Shown here: piece by piece, positions 1-5,638 of the stretch
How the letters are laid out: each line of letters begins with the position of its first letter
How positions within the stretch are numbered: the stretch's first letter is position 1
Source: Burkholderiaceae bacterium
GTDB lineage: Bacteria; Pseudomonadota; Gammaproteobacteria; Burkholderiales; Burkholderiaceae
DNA: 7,575 nucleotides
NCBI GenBank assembly: GCA_030151165.1
Contig: JASLEM010000117.1
Location: forward strand, 1-7,575
Direction: 5' to 3'
Made by a program: the position numbers and the translations under genes
The notes under the pieces: generated by a model
The model's database searches: none
What the model was told of the DNA's origin: nothing
Seen by the model: the letters and a program-made list of their open reading frames with translations, nothing else

Positions 1-141
1 CGGAACCGTAGGGGTGCTCAATCACACCGCCGTACTGCCGAACGAAGTCCACCGCAAAGAAGCCAAGCTCGAGCTCGTCGGGACGCGGCTTAGCAAGCTT
101 CGCAAGGCGACCCCAACCACGGCACGGCGGGTGAGCCACCA
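1..141. repeat. terminal direct repeat marking circular closure (left copy)
   Basis: Bases 1-141 are identical to the last 141 bases, 7435-7575. A perfect end-to-end overlap of one k-mer length is the usual signature of a circular molecule assembled from short reads, so I read it as an assembly overlap and not a biological long terminal repeat. Collapsing it gives a circle of 7,434 bp, within the size range of filamentous phages. The repeat lies inside the methyltransferase-like gene, and the reading frame runs without interruption across the join, which supports circularity. A real tandem repeat, as in a concatemeric prophage, would look the same here. Confidence 0.93.
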
Positions 142-238
142 CAGGCCAGTGGCCCTCATAGCCCCGCGCGTCACGCGCCGCGTCCCAGACATCAAACACG
201 AGGTCGAAATAGACCGAGTCAGCCCGCGCGAACAGCAC
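1..238 (-). CDS. methyltransferase-like phage protein, N-terminal part (continues at 7434)
   Basis: This is the 5' end of the gene that ends at 6944; on the circle the product is about 242 aa. I chose the GTG at 238 because it lies 7 bases after the Zot stop (TAA at 248-246) and gives MLFARADSVYFD at the N-terminus, which leads directly into the recognisable domain. The frame is also open further upstream inside zot (for example GTG at 262), and no strong ribosome-binding site is visible, so translation probably depends on coupling to zot. Residues 36-43 read HPPCRGWG, similar to the Pro-Cys motif of cytosine-C5 methyltransferases. Confidence 0.7.
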   Translation of the reverse strand, partial: MLFARADSVYFDLVFDVWDAARDARGYEGHWPVVAHPPCRGWGRLAKLAKPRPDELELGFFAVDFVRQYGGVIEHPYGS

Positions 239-245
239 CGAGACT

Positions 246-1475
246 TTATGCAAGAGGACCACCAGCAGGCGTGGACGCCGCCGCAGCAGGCACAACCGAA
301 TGCGAGTCGGGAACCGCCACCTTATCCCGCTTGGGGCACGTCACCAACCGCTCCAAGCGACCGAAGCGCAGCGAGCCAACACACGGCCCGAGCGTCGTCC
401 ACGCGTAGCCCATCGAGACGAGCTGGGCAAGCGTCACAGTCGACACGCGCTGCCCGTCGATCAACAGCCCGAAATATGCGACCGTCGTGCTGCCAGTGAC
501 ATACCCGCCCTCGTATTGCACCGCGCGCCCGTCGAGAGGCTCACGACCGACGCGATATGGCTCGGCGCGGTAGACCGGCCACGCGCGCTCCGTCTTGCCA
601 CCGACCGCGTCTTGCACCGTGAGCTCATGCGACGCCGCGCCGCCAGGCGAAGCACCAGGCGCAGTACTCGGCACCGCACCAGGCACAGCGCCGGGCAAAG
701 AGGCCGGCGCGCCTGTCGACTTCGACGTGTCGTCGCCGAACCGGTGATGCATGCGCGTCGCGAGGTAGTAGCCCATACCGACCAACGCGACCAGACCGAC
801 CACGACTCCCCACACCGCGAGCGGCAGACGTTGCCCGAACTTGTGATGCAGCTCCGACGACTTGTAGAGCGCGAACGCCGAGGGATCGTGCTTCCAGTAG
901 CGCGCCGTCGCCTTCGCGATCCGGTCGGGATCGGACGCTGTGTCCCACTGGTAAATCATCGTCCGCGACCCGCCAAAAATGCGGCGCACGTTCTCGTGCG
1001 GGCCGATCAGGCGCCGGACGTTTTGATGGACGAGCTGCGGGTGCTGCGTGAGATACAGGAACTCAACGCCGTAGTGCCGCGCCGTCTCAAGTTTGCTGAT
1101 GAACATCGGCACGCGCTTGCCCGAGGCCATCGGCCGAAACACGCGCTGGCACTCGTCGACGACGATGAAGTCACCGGGCTTGCACCACAGCCACCAATTC
1201 AAGATGGAGCACAGCACCCCGTCAACAGGCGGCGTCCCCGGCTCGCGCGTATGCGTGGCCCACTCGTCGAGGAACGTCTCCGGATTGATCTCCGGGACTT
1301 CCATCAGCTCGTGCTCGATCAACAGCCCGTTGATGCCGCCTTGCACGATCCGCCGCGGAATCAGCTCGCCGCGATACTCGATCGTCGCATCGCGCAAGGG
1401 CCGCAGTTTCTCGCTCACCGCGTAGAGCGTCTTGCCGGCGCCGTTCAGCCCGGTAATGAGTGTGTGGACGCCCAC
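246..1475 (-). CDS. zot: Zot-like assembly ATPase (pI)
   Basis: This 409-aa protein of the Zot/pI family is the inner-membrane ATPase that drives extrusion of filamentous virions. The N-terminal cytoplasmic NTPase domain has a Walker A at residues 9-16 (GLNGAGKT) and a Walker B at about 102-108 (DFIVVDE). One transmembrane helix spans about 217-239, followed by a Pro/Ala/Gly linker with PGAVPGAVP-type repeats (261-279) and a periplasmic C-terminal domain with two Cys (365, 380). The start is GTG at 1475, one base after the pVI stop (TAG 1479-1477), with AAGGG about 8 bases upstream inside the previous gene. The position after pVI matches the order in other filamentous phages. The periplasmic tail would contact the outer-membrane secretin, which must be supplied by the host because none is encoded here. 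Confidence 0.95.
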   Translation of the reverse strand: MGVHTLITGLNGAGKTLYAVSEKLRPLRDATIEYRGELIPRRIVQGGINGLLIEHELMEVPEINPETFLDEWATHTREPGTPPVDGVLCSILNWWLWCKPGDFIVVDECQRVFRPMASGKRVPMFISKLETARHYGVEFLYLTQHPQLVHQNVRRLIGPHENVRRIFGGSRTMIYQWDTASDPDRIAKATARYWKHDPSAFALYKSSELHHKFGQRLPLAVWGVVVGLVALVGMGYYLATRMHHRFGDDTSKSTGAPASLPGAVPGAVPSTAPGASPGGAASHELTVQDAVGGKTERAWPVYRAEPYRVGREPLDGRAVQYEGGYVTGSTTVAYFGLLIDGQRVSTVTLAQLVSMGYAWTTLGPCVGSLRFGRLERLVTCPKRDKVAVPDSHSVVPAAAASTPAGGPLA

Positions 1476-1476
1476 G

Positions 1477-1761
1477 CTACGAGCCCTTGGTGATGCGAAC
1501 GGCCTTCGTCATCGCCCACCACGCGACCGTGAACGAAATCGCGCCGAAGACCATCCCCAGGCCGATCCAGACGCCGGCCAAGCCAGCGATCTGCAGGCCC
1601 GCGAGCGGCGCTCCCGTCAGGTAGCCCATGAGCTGCCCGCGCAGCGCCGTGATGGCCGCGTCCATGCCGGCGAACGTGACAACCGAGAACCCGACCGCGA
1701 GCAGGATTCGGGCGACGAGCGGCGCCGCCAGGGACGCCAGCGCAGCGAGCAGCCCGCCCAT
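1477..1761 (-). CDS. pVI-like minor coat protein (DUF2523 type)
   Basis: This 94-aa very hydrophobic protein has two or three membrane segments: about residues 4-30 (LLAALASLAAPLVARILLAV and onward) and about 53-85 (LAGLQIAGLAGVWIGLGMVFGAI and onward). Its size, topology and place between the adsorption protein and Zot match the DUF2523/pVI proteins that cap the end of the virion together with pIII and are needed for release from the membrane. The start is ATG at 1761, overlapping the pIII stop by one base (TAATG), with GAGGA about 8 bases upstream. The frame stays open upstream inside pIII, but a longer start would add a charged N-terminus with no ribosome-binding site. Confidence 0.88.
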   Translation of the reverse strand: MGGLLAALASLAAPLVARILLAVGFSVVTFAGMDAAITALRGQLMGYLTGAPLAGLQIAGLAGVWIGLGMVFGAISFTVAWWAMTKAVRITKGS

Positions 1762-3353
1762 TACATCGTCCTCACGACGGCTAGCACCATCACCAGCGAG
1801 GCAAAAGCAGCCCCGACGAGGATCCACGGCTTCGCCTGAATCGCAGCCGAGCAGGTCGGCCCGTACGACACCATGTGGCCGGCCACATTCACGTCGTCCG
1901 GGCACGCGGCCGGCAAGCTCACCGCCTCAGGCGCGTACGTGGGCGCATTGACCGTCGACTTCGGCACGGCATCGGTTGGCGCAGTGCCGACCGTCTGACA
2001 CGCAAGGATATTGGGATATTCCGCGCAAAGCCCTTCCGTGTCCGGGTTAGCGGAATCACCAGACCCACTACCCGTGCCGGTACCCGTACCCGTACCCGTT
2101 CCAGTTCCCGTGCCCGTCGCCGGAGGGGGCGACGTCACCGTCGTCGTCGTGTTACCGCTAGCGTCTGTCGACGTCGTCGTCGAACCCGTCGACACCTCGA
2201 TCTTGTCCCCCGCGTACTTGTAGTAATACGTCGGCGTCGTGCTCGAGGTAGTGGTGCCCGCCGGGCCGGTGGACGACGACGAAGTCGTCGCACCCTGTTG
2301 CGACGCCGGCCCCGTGGAACCAATGGAAGCGCCCGGGATCGACTGCCCGCCGTGGTCGACCGCCTCGCCCGCCGCTTGCGGCCACTTCTTGTCGGCCTCC
2401 TGCGGGTTGTCCTGACTCACCAGCCCAGGCGCTTGATCCGGCGGAATCGCCTGATGCTGCCCGCGAGGCAACGGGCACTTTCCACGCGCATCGGCCGCAG
2501 CACCGGCGGGAATGTCGTTCGCGGGGTCGCCCATATCAACCTGCGCCGGGCACCAGATGCCGGCGACGATGTCCGCCCCAAACGTGTCCGTCATCAGGTA
2601 GTCCTGGCACGTCTGCCCGTAGTAGTTGCACTCCGCGTAAGTGAACGACTGGCCCCAATCCATCGCACCGCCGTTGCCGGTGTCACGACATCCCCGCTGA
2701 TAGAACCTGCCACGCCCCGGCGCGTCATGCTCAGCCTGTTGCAACAGCCCGGAAAACATCGCCGCACACGCCGCCTGCAGGTCGGGCGTGTCCACGTGGA
2801 CATAGGGATCGTGGTAGGCGTGATACACCGTCCGCTGCTTCTGCGGCTCGACGCCCGGGTCGTAGTCCAACTGCCCATCATGGGCAACCGCCGACGCCGT
2901 GCCGTTGCCATCGATATCAACCGAGTTATGGAGCCCGTGACTCGCCAAGATGCTCGCACCAACCGAGGCGACGCCCAGGCACACGACCGATGCAACACAG
3001 GTCGCGACGGCCGCTACCGCCGCGTCGATACCGACTGTCTCGGTCACAGTGACCGCCAGCTCGCCCGCAGGCCCTGCGATCGCCACGCTGTCAGTCGCCG
3101 CCACGCCCCGCAGCCCCTGGTAGACCCCATCAACCCATGCGCGCGGGCCAGTCGGATTGCCGAACGTCGTGCCCGGGCTCCACTGCCAACCGCCACCGGG
3201 CAACACACCGGGGTTCGGAGGAAATGCGGAAAGGGTGATGCCAGCCCAGGCGCTGGAGGTCAGTCCCAACCCTGCGACGCAAGCCACAAGAGCGCGCAAA
3301 CCAAGACCACGGAGAGCAGAGCGAACGGGCCGGGCATAGTCAGAAAGTCTCAC
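1761..3353 (-). CDS. adsorption / minor coat protein pIII-like
   Basis: This 530-aa protein is probably the receptor-binding tip protein. I chose GTG at 3353 because it has AAGGTG about 7-9 bases upstream and gives a clean signal peptide: basic n-region (residues 1-20), hydrophobic core (ALVACVAGLGLT) and cleavage after SAWA (residue 37). The reading frame is open up to 3410, but that extension would bury the signal peptide. The N-terminal ectodomain (38 to about 330) has several Cys. It is followed by a Ser/Thr/Gly-rich linker (about 335-440) with eight consecutive Thr-Gly pairs at 413-428. A small Cys-containing C-terminal domain precedes a transmembrane anchor at about 509-527 with a short RTM tail. 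Signal peptide, glycine-rich linkers and C-terminal anchor are the layout of pIII. It overlaps the upstream 108-aa gene by 14 bases and the pVI gene by 1. The ectodomain is not recognisable by eye, so the receptor is unknown. Confidence 0.88.
   Translation of the reverse strand: MRLSDYARPVRSALRGLGLRALVACVAGLGLTSSAWAGITLSAFPPNPGVLPGGGWQWSPGTTFGNPTGPRAWVDGVYQGLRGVAATDSVAIAGPAGELAVTVTETVGIDAAVAAVATCVASVVCLGVASVGASILASHGLHNSVDIDGNGTASAVAHDGQLDYDPGVEPQKQRTVYHAYHDPYVHVDTPDLQAACAAMFSGLLQQAEHDAPGRGRFYQRGCRDTGNGGAMDWGQSFTYAECNYYGQTCQDYLMTDTFGADIVAGIWCPAQVDMGDPANDIPAGAAADARGKCPLPRGQHQAIPPDQAPGLVSQDNPQEADKKWPQAAGEAVDHGGQSIPGASIGSTGPASQQGATTSSSSTGPAGTTTSSTTPTYYYKYAGDKIEVSTGSTTTSTDASGNTTTTVTSPPPATGTGTGTGTGTGTGTGSGSGDSANPDTEGLCAEYPNILACQTVGTAPTDAVPKSTVNAPTYAPEAVSLPAACPDDVNVAGHMVSYGPTCSAAIQAKPWILVGAAFASLVMVLAVVRTM
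2071..2118 (-). repeat. hexanucleotide repeat encoding the (Thr-Gly)8 linker of pIII
   Basis: Eight imperfect 6-base units (plus strand CCCGTN with variants CCGGTA and CCAGTT) encode eight Thr-Gly pairs. Each unit is two codons, so slipped-strand gain or loss would change linker length without breaking the frame. Confidence 0.85.
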
Positions 3354-3666
3354 GGTTAAACACCTTGGTGTAGACCATGCGTGCGGACACGATGGTGACC
3401 GCAGCGACAAGGAACGCCGCGAGGATCGGCCCGGCCGACACCATGTCGAACGGCTCGCAGCCAGGGAGCGAAACGCTCACGGGGCGCGAGACTCGCCCGC
3501 CCGCCCCGTCAACGTTCAGCATGTACGTCAGCACGCCGCCAACCACGGAAGCCCCCTCGCAGGAAGTGACCCCGGCCGAGGTCACACCCGAGACGGCAGA
3601 GCACGCCGCCGACGCCGCGTCATCGGGCGACCGATAACAGAAAACGCCGACAGAGACTCCGTCCAT
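3340..3666 (-). CDS. hypothetical membrane protein between coat and pIII genes
   Basis: This 108-aa protein, whose family I do not recognise, has an N-terminal part with three Cys (C10, C22, C36) and a fourth near residue 70 (LPGCEPFD). One hydrophobic helix follows at about 78-97 (AGPILAAFLVAAVTIVSARM) and the tail is basic (VYTKVFNRETF). There is no signal peptide, so topology is unclear. The start is ATG at 3666, 14 bases after the coat-protein stop, with AAAGGA about 9 bases upstream; the frame is open further upstream only because it overlaps the coat gene. Its end overlaps the pIII start by 14 bases. Position and C-terminal anchor suggest a minor virion or assembly protein (inference). 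Confidence 0.8.
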   Translation of the reverse strand: MDGVSVGVFCYRSPDDAASAACSAVSGVTSAGVTSCEGASVVGGVLTYMLNVDGAGGRVSRPVSVSLPGCEPFDMVSAGPILAAFLVAAVTIVSARMVYTKVFNRETF

Positions 3667-3680
3667 GGCCGCGCGTCCTT

Positions 3681-3917
3681 TTACTTGAAGAACTTGCGGT
3701 AGAGGTACATCGCACCCCAGATCGCGACGCCCATCGACACCAGGGCACCCGCGACCGTCAGCGCGTCGGCCTGCGCCGAGCTGATGGCAGCAGTGGCAGT
3801 GGCAGCGGCGCCGCCGTCGGCGTGCGCGGCCTGCGCGGCGGTCGACACCAGCGCCGTGAGGGTCGCCAGCTTGGCGAAGCGCGATTGACCCAGACGGGCC
3901 AGCAGATTCTTGTTCAT
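3681..3917 (-). CDS. major coat protein precursor (pVIII-like)
   Basis: This 78-aa precursor has a basic n-region (MNKNLLARLGQSRFAK), a hydrophobic core (LATLTALVSTAAQA) and a likely signal-peptidase cleavage after AHA (residue 33), leaving a mature protein of about 45 aa. The mature form has the classic order of filamentous major coat proteins: acidic, Ala-rich N-terminus (DGGAAATATAAISSAQAD), a transmembrane helix (LTVAGALVSMGVAIWGAMYLY) and a basic C-terminus (RKFFK) that contacts the packaged ssDNA. Although it should be the most abundant product, the ATG at 3917 lacks a good Shine-Dalgarno: the bases before it are pyrimidine-rich (TATCTCTCC), with only a GGG about 9 bases away. A strong hairpin lies 30 bases upstream at 3947-3978. 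Confidence 0.95.
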   Translation of the reverse strand: MNKNLLARLGQSRFAKLATLTALVSTAAQAAHADGGAAATATAAISSAQADALTVAGALVSMGVAIWGAMYLYRKFFK

Positions 3918-3946
3918 GGAGAGATACCCAGGGACGTATTGATGAA

Positions 3947-3978
3947 GGCCCGCTCGCTACGCCCATCGCGGGCGGGCC
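3947..3978 (-). promoter_or_regulatory. GC-rich hairpin in the leader of the major coat gene
   Basis: Arms 3947-3957 (GGCCCGCTCGC) and 3968-3978 (GCGGGCGGGCC) form an 11-bp stem with one G-T wobble and a 10-base loop. On the minus strand it follows the 30-aa ORF stop by about 10 bases and precedes the coat start by 30. The sequence after it (TTCATCAAT) is not a clear U-tract, so it is either a weak attenuator or, more likely, a processing or stability element that sets coat mRNA abundance. Confidence 0.6.
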
Positions 3979-3988
3979 GAGGGAAATT

Positions 3989-4081
3989 TCAGCGGGCGAA
4001 GTGCCGGATCAACGTCACCACGACAGCGACGCAACCCCAGATGGCCACGCGGTACGCGACGCGAGCAAGGAACGCCCTCAT
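3989..4081 (-). CDS. 30-aa hydrophobic peptide, pVII/pIX-like minor coat candidate
   Basis: This small ORF of 30 codons plus TGA is easy to miss by length cut-off. It starts at ATG 4081-4079, which overlaps the TGA of the 80-aa gene in an ATGA arrangement typical of coupled translation. The product reads MRAFLARVAYRVAIWG then CVAVVVTLIRHFAR: one membrane helix (about residues 7-24) flanked by Arg on both sides. Size, single helix and place between the ssDNA-binding gene and the major coat gene match the pVII and pIX tip proteins of M13-type phages (about 32-33 aa). The assignment is by size and position, since such peptides carry little sequence signal. Confidence 0.72.
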   Translation of the reverse strand: MRAFLARVAYRVAIWGCVAVVVTLIRHFAR

Positions 4082-4320
4082 TGCGCGCCCCAACCCGGCG
4101 GCAGCTCGTCCACCAGCAAGTCCAGGAAGAGCGCGATCGCCCTGTCCGACAGCGCGAAATCGAGGGCCTCCGAGGCCTCCGCGACCTGCGAAGTGCCGCG
4201 CGCCTTCAGGAACCGCGAACGGGCCGCAGCAACGGCCCGGAAGGCCCGCGCCTCAGCCTCGGTGACGGTCAGCAACACCTCGGGCAGCTCCCCGTCCGTG
4301 ACGTAGTGCGGCGAAGGCAT
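4078..4320 (-). CDS. hypothetical 80-aa soluble protein
   Basis: I do not recognise this protein. It is acidic, mainly helical by composition, with no signal peptide or membrane segment, and has an Ala/Glu/Arg-rich middle (TEAEARAFRAVAAARSRFL) and the C-terminus LPPGWGAQ. I chose ATG at 4320, which overlaps the TGA of the ssDNA-binding gene (TGATG) and has GAAGG about 8 bases upstream; a TTG one codon earlier is a poorer choice. It is coupled at both ends, which argues that it is a real phage gene in the ssDNA-binding / minor coat segment. Confidence 0.78.
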   Translation of the reverse strand: MPSPHYVTDGELPEVLLTVTEAEARAFRAVAAARSRFLKARGTSQVAEASEALDFALSDRAIALFLDLLVDELPPGWGAQ

Positions 4321-4640
4321 CAAGCGGCCTTCGACGCATCCACCGGAACGAAGCCCTTCGGCGTCTTGTGCACAGGCGTCAGGCCGGTGAGCACCGCCTC
4401 GATCTTGCGACCGCCATCGCGCGCCGTGCTCGCGCGCATCGCGAACGAACCGAGGTACGTGCCCGGCTGCGTCACGCCAACCTGCTCTTTCGAGAGCATC
4501 AGCACGCCGACCTGGTCGACTGCGCCGGCCTCATCGAGGATCAGGCATTCCGCGTCTTGCATGCGGTACGCATTGCCCGACTGCTTGCCGACGCCCTCGC
4601 GGATCGGGTTGACCTTGAGGATTTGGAGAAAAACGTTCAT
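4320..4640 (-). CDS. ssDNA-binding protein (pV-like)
   Basis: This 106-aa protein resembles the helix-destabilising pV/G5P family, which coats newly made viral ssDNA, stops its conversion to double strand and presents it for assembly. The layout fits: an N-terminal strand (MNVFLQILKVNPIREGVGKQ), then SGNAYRMQDAECLILDE, a hydrophobic strand (VGVLMLSKE), PGTYLGSFAMRA and a closing GRKIEAVLTGLTPV. The C-terminal 15 residues are Lys/Pro/Ala-rich. I chose ATG at 4640 because TTAGGG lies 5 bases before it; the in-frame ATG at 4655 has no ribosome-binding site. It is the first gene of the structural operon, directly downstream of the operator region, so regulator control would reach all genes after it. 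Confidence 0.82.
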   Translation of the reverse strand: MNVFLQILKVNPIREGVGKQSGNAYRMQDAECLILDEAGAVDQVGVLMLSKEQVGVTQPGTYLGSFAMRASTARDGGRKIEAVLTGLTPVHKTPKGFVPVDASKAA

Positions 4641-4681
4641 GTTCGCCCTAAGCATGTTGGTGGCGGGGTTCCCCCCGAGAC

Positions 4682-4700
4682 TGTTTACACACCGTAAACA
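4682..4700. promoter_or_regulatory. operator O1 (TGTTTAC-N5-GTAAACA)
   Basis: A perfect 7-bp dyad with a 5-base spacer (ACACC). It lies just downstream of the predicted minus-strand -10 (4707-4712), where a bound repressor would block initiation or early elongation of the structural operon. Confidence 0.82.
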
Positions 4701-4706
4701 TGCTGG

Positions 4707-4735
4707 ACGATAACTTGTTTACTCACAGTAAACAA
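4707..4735 (-). promoter_or_regulatory. predicted promoter of the structural operon
   Basis: On the minus strand TTGTTT (4735-4730) is followed 17 bases later by TATCGT (4712-4707), a fair sigma70-type pair. The -35 and spacer lie inside O2, and O1 begins a few bases past the -10. Transcription would enter the ssDNA-binding gene after a leader containing a small CGGGG/CCCCG hairpin at 4664-4677. Confidence 0.5.
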
Positions 4736-4736
4736 G
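4714..4736. promoter_or_regulatory. operator O2 (extended dyad, 9-bp arms)
   Basis: The same TGTTTAC-N5-GTAAACA core as O1 (core 4716-4734), extended by two more paired bases on each side (CT...AG), with spacer TCACA. The centre is 34 bp from O1, about three helical turns. It covers the predicted minus-strand -35 and spacer and sits upstream of the plus-strand regulator gene, so one site could control both directions. Confidence 0.85.
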
Positions 4737-4744
4737 AGGCGATC

Positions 4745-4750
4745 TATGAT
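4745..4750 (+). promoter_or_regulatory. predicted -10 box of the regulator promoter
   Basis: TATGAT matches the sigma70 -10 consensus at 5 of 6 positions. It lies between O2 and O3, 35 bases before the regulator start. No good -35 is found at 16-18 bp upstream (CTCACA at 17 bp), so the promoter is intrinsically weak or helped by a bound protein. Confidence 0.45.
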
Positions 4751-4765
4751 GACGCCGCGTAAACA
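4747..4765. promoter_or_regulatory. operator O3 (imperfect half-conserved dyad)
   Basis: TGATGAC-N5-GTAAACA: the right half-site is perfect and the left matches 5 of 7, with the same 5-base spacer. The centre is 31 bp from O2. It overlaps the end of the TATGAT box at 4745-4750 and precedes the regulator ribosome-binding site, as expected for negative autoregulation at a weaker site. Confidence 0.62.
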
Positions 4766-4785
4766 CCAACCCACGGAGTGAAGAA

Positions 4786-5097
4786 ATGCACACCAGCGAA
4801 CCAGACAAGAGCCTCCAGCTCCTGCACAAGGCCCTAAATCAAGAACCAAGCCAAGCCTTCTGGTGCAAGCAGCTCGGCGTGAGCCGCACCACCCTCTCCG
4901 TAGCGCAAATCCGCGGACGACTCACGCCGATAGTTGCCGCCGACCTTGCGCGCCTGCTGGGCGAAAGCATCGAGCACTGGACAACCGTCGCAGCCCTAGA
5001 GGCACAGCCTCCGAGCCACAAAGTGGCGAAGCTGCAGGGCATGTTACGAACGATATTGTACAAAAGTCGGTTACTCAAGAAACAACCCCGACCGTAG
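4786..5097 (+). CDS. helix-turn-helix regulator, probable phage repressor
   Basis: This 103-aa protein has a small Cro/CI-like helix-turn-helix: about residues 21-60 read SQAFWCKQLGVSRTTLSVAQ then IRGRLTPIVAADLARLLGES, with LGVSRTTLSVAQ as the turn and recognition helix. The tail is basic (LYKSRLLKKQPRP). The start is ATG at 4786 with GGAG 7 bases upstream. It is the only plus-strand gene, divergent from the structural operon and next to the three dyad operators, which are its likely targets. It converges on the recombinase, overlapping its last 23 bases. Size and setting resemble repressors of temperate filamentous phages and small YdaS/HigA-like regulators. Repression is inferred from operator placement; an antitoxin-like or activator role cannot be excluded. 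Confidence 0.82.
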   Translation: MHTSEPDKSLQLLHKALNQEPSQAFWCKQLGVSRTTLSVAQIRGRLTPIVAADLARLLGESIEHWTTVAALEAQPPSHKVAKLQGMLRTILYKSRLLKKQPRP

Positions 5098-5638
5098 GCA
5101 GCCCGAGCCGCCCCAAAGCAGCGTGAACTGTTCCACGTTTCAGCCCCATTGACCGCTCAACCTCCCTACAGGTCAAGCCCTGCGAACGCAGCTCGACCAT
5201 TCGCTCATAGCTGAACGACCGAGGCCGACCAAGGCGCACTCCCCGTGCGACCGCCGCCGCCCTTCCGGCCGCGCACCGCTCACGGATCATTCCTCGTTCA
5301 AACTCCGCAAACGCCCCGAGCATTTGCAGCATCAGCCGGCCCGTGATGGTCGTCGTATCAAACGGCTCCGTCAGGCTGCGAAACTGCGCGCCACGCGCCG
5401 CTATCGCTGTCAGCACGCGCAGCAAGCCATCGAGACTCCGAGCGATGCGGTCGACCTTGTAGACGACCACCTCGTCCCCAGGCTGCAGCCAGCTGACCAG
5501 CTTGTCCAGCTCGGGCCGCACCTTGACGCCACTCGCCGCGTCTTCGAAATACACGTCGACCTCAGCCGACCGAAACTGGCGCACCTGCAGCGCCGTGTCC
5601 TGCTCGCTTGTGCTAACGCGAGCGTACCCAATCCGCAT
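5075..5638 (-). CDS. serine recombinase (resolvase/invertase type), candidate integrase
   Basis: This 187-aa protein has an N-terminal resolvase catalytic domain (about 1-125) with the nucleophile Ser9 in YARVSTSEQD, Arg7, and the DRIARS motif at 63-68 (Arg64, Arg67). The long connecting helix carries AFAEFERGMIRER at 109-121. A C-terminal Hin-type helix-turn-helix (about 142-178, ERMVELRSQGLTCREVERSM and onward) binds DNA. Catalytic residues appear intact. The start is ATG at 5638 with AGGGAG about 8 bases upstream. From established knowledge, phiRSM-type Ralstonia filamentous phages integrate with a resolvase-like serine recombinase in place of host XerCD, so integration is the most likely role here; dimer resolution or inversion is possible. 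It lies between rep and the repressor, forming a lysogeny module. Confidence 0.92.
   Translation of the reverse strand: MRIGYARVSTSEQDTALQVRQFRSAEVDVYFEDAASGVKVRPELDKLVSWLQPGDEVVVYKVDRIARSLDGLLRVLTAIAARGAQFRSLTEPFDTTTITGRLMLQMLGAFAEFERGMIRERCAAGRAAAVARGVRLGRPRSFSYERMVELRSQGLTCREVERSMGLKRGTVHAALGRLGLPTVGVVS

Noticed and set aside
1..141. Biological long terminal repeat of a linear element
   Set aside because: The repeat lies mid-gene and the frame is continuous across the join, as expected for a circular molecule with an assembly overlap.
300..1493. A 397-codon plus-strand open frame
   Set aside because: It is antisense to zot, which has clear Walker motifs and a membrane helix; the composition (Arg, Pro, His) is that of a shadow.
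1875..3359. A 494-codon plus-strand open frame
   Set aside because: It is antisense to the pIII gene, extremely Arg-rich and lacks a plausible ribosome-binding site; this is the usual GC-rich shadow.
3340..3966. A long version of the 108-aa gene starting at 3966
   Set aside because: The extra 100 codons would overlap the major coat gene in another frame and the hairpin; ATG 3666 has its own ribosome-binding site right after the coat stop.
4081..4713. A 210-codon plus-strand open frame
   Set aside because: It is antisense to the 80-aa and ssDNA-binding genes, which are coupled, have good ribosome-binding sites and sit downstream of the operators.
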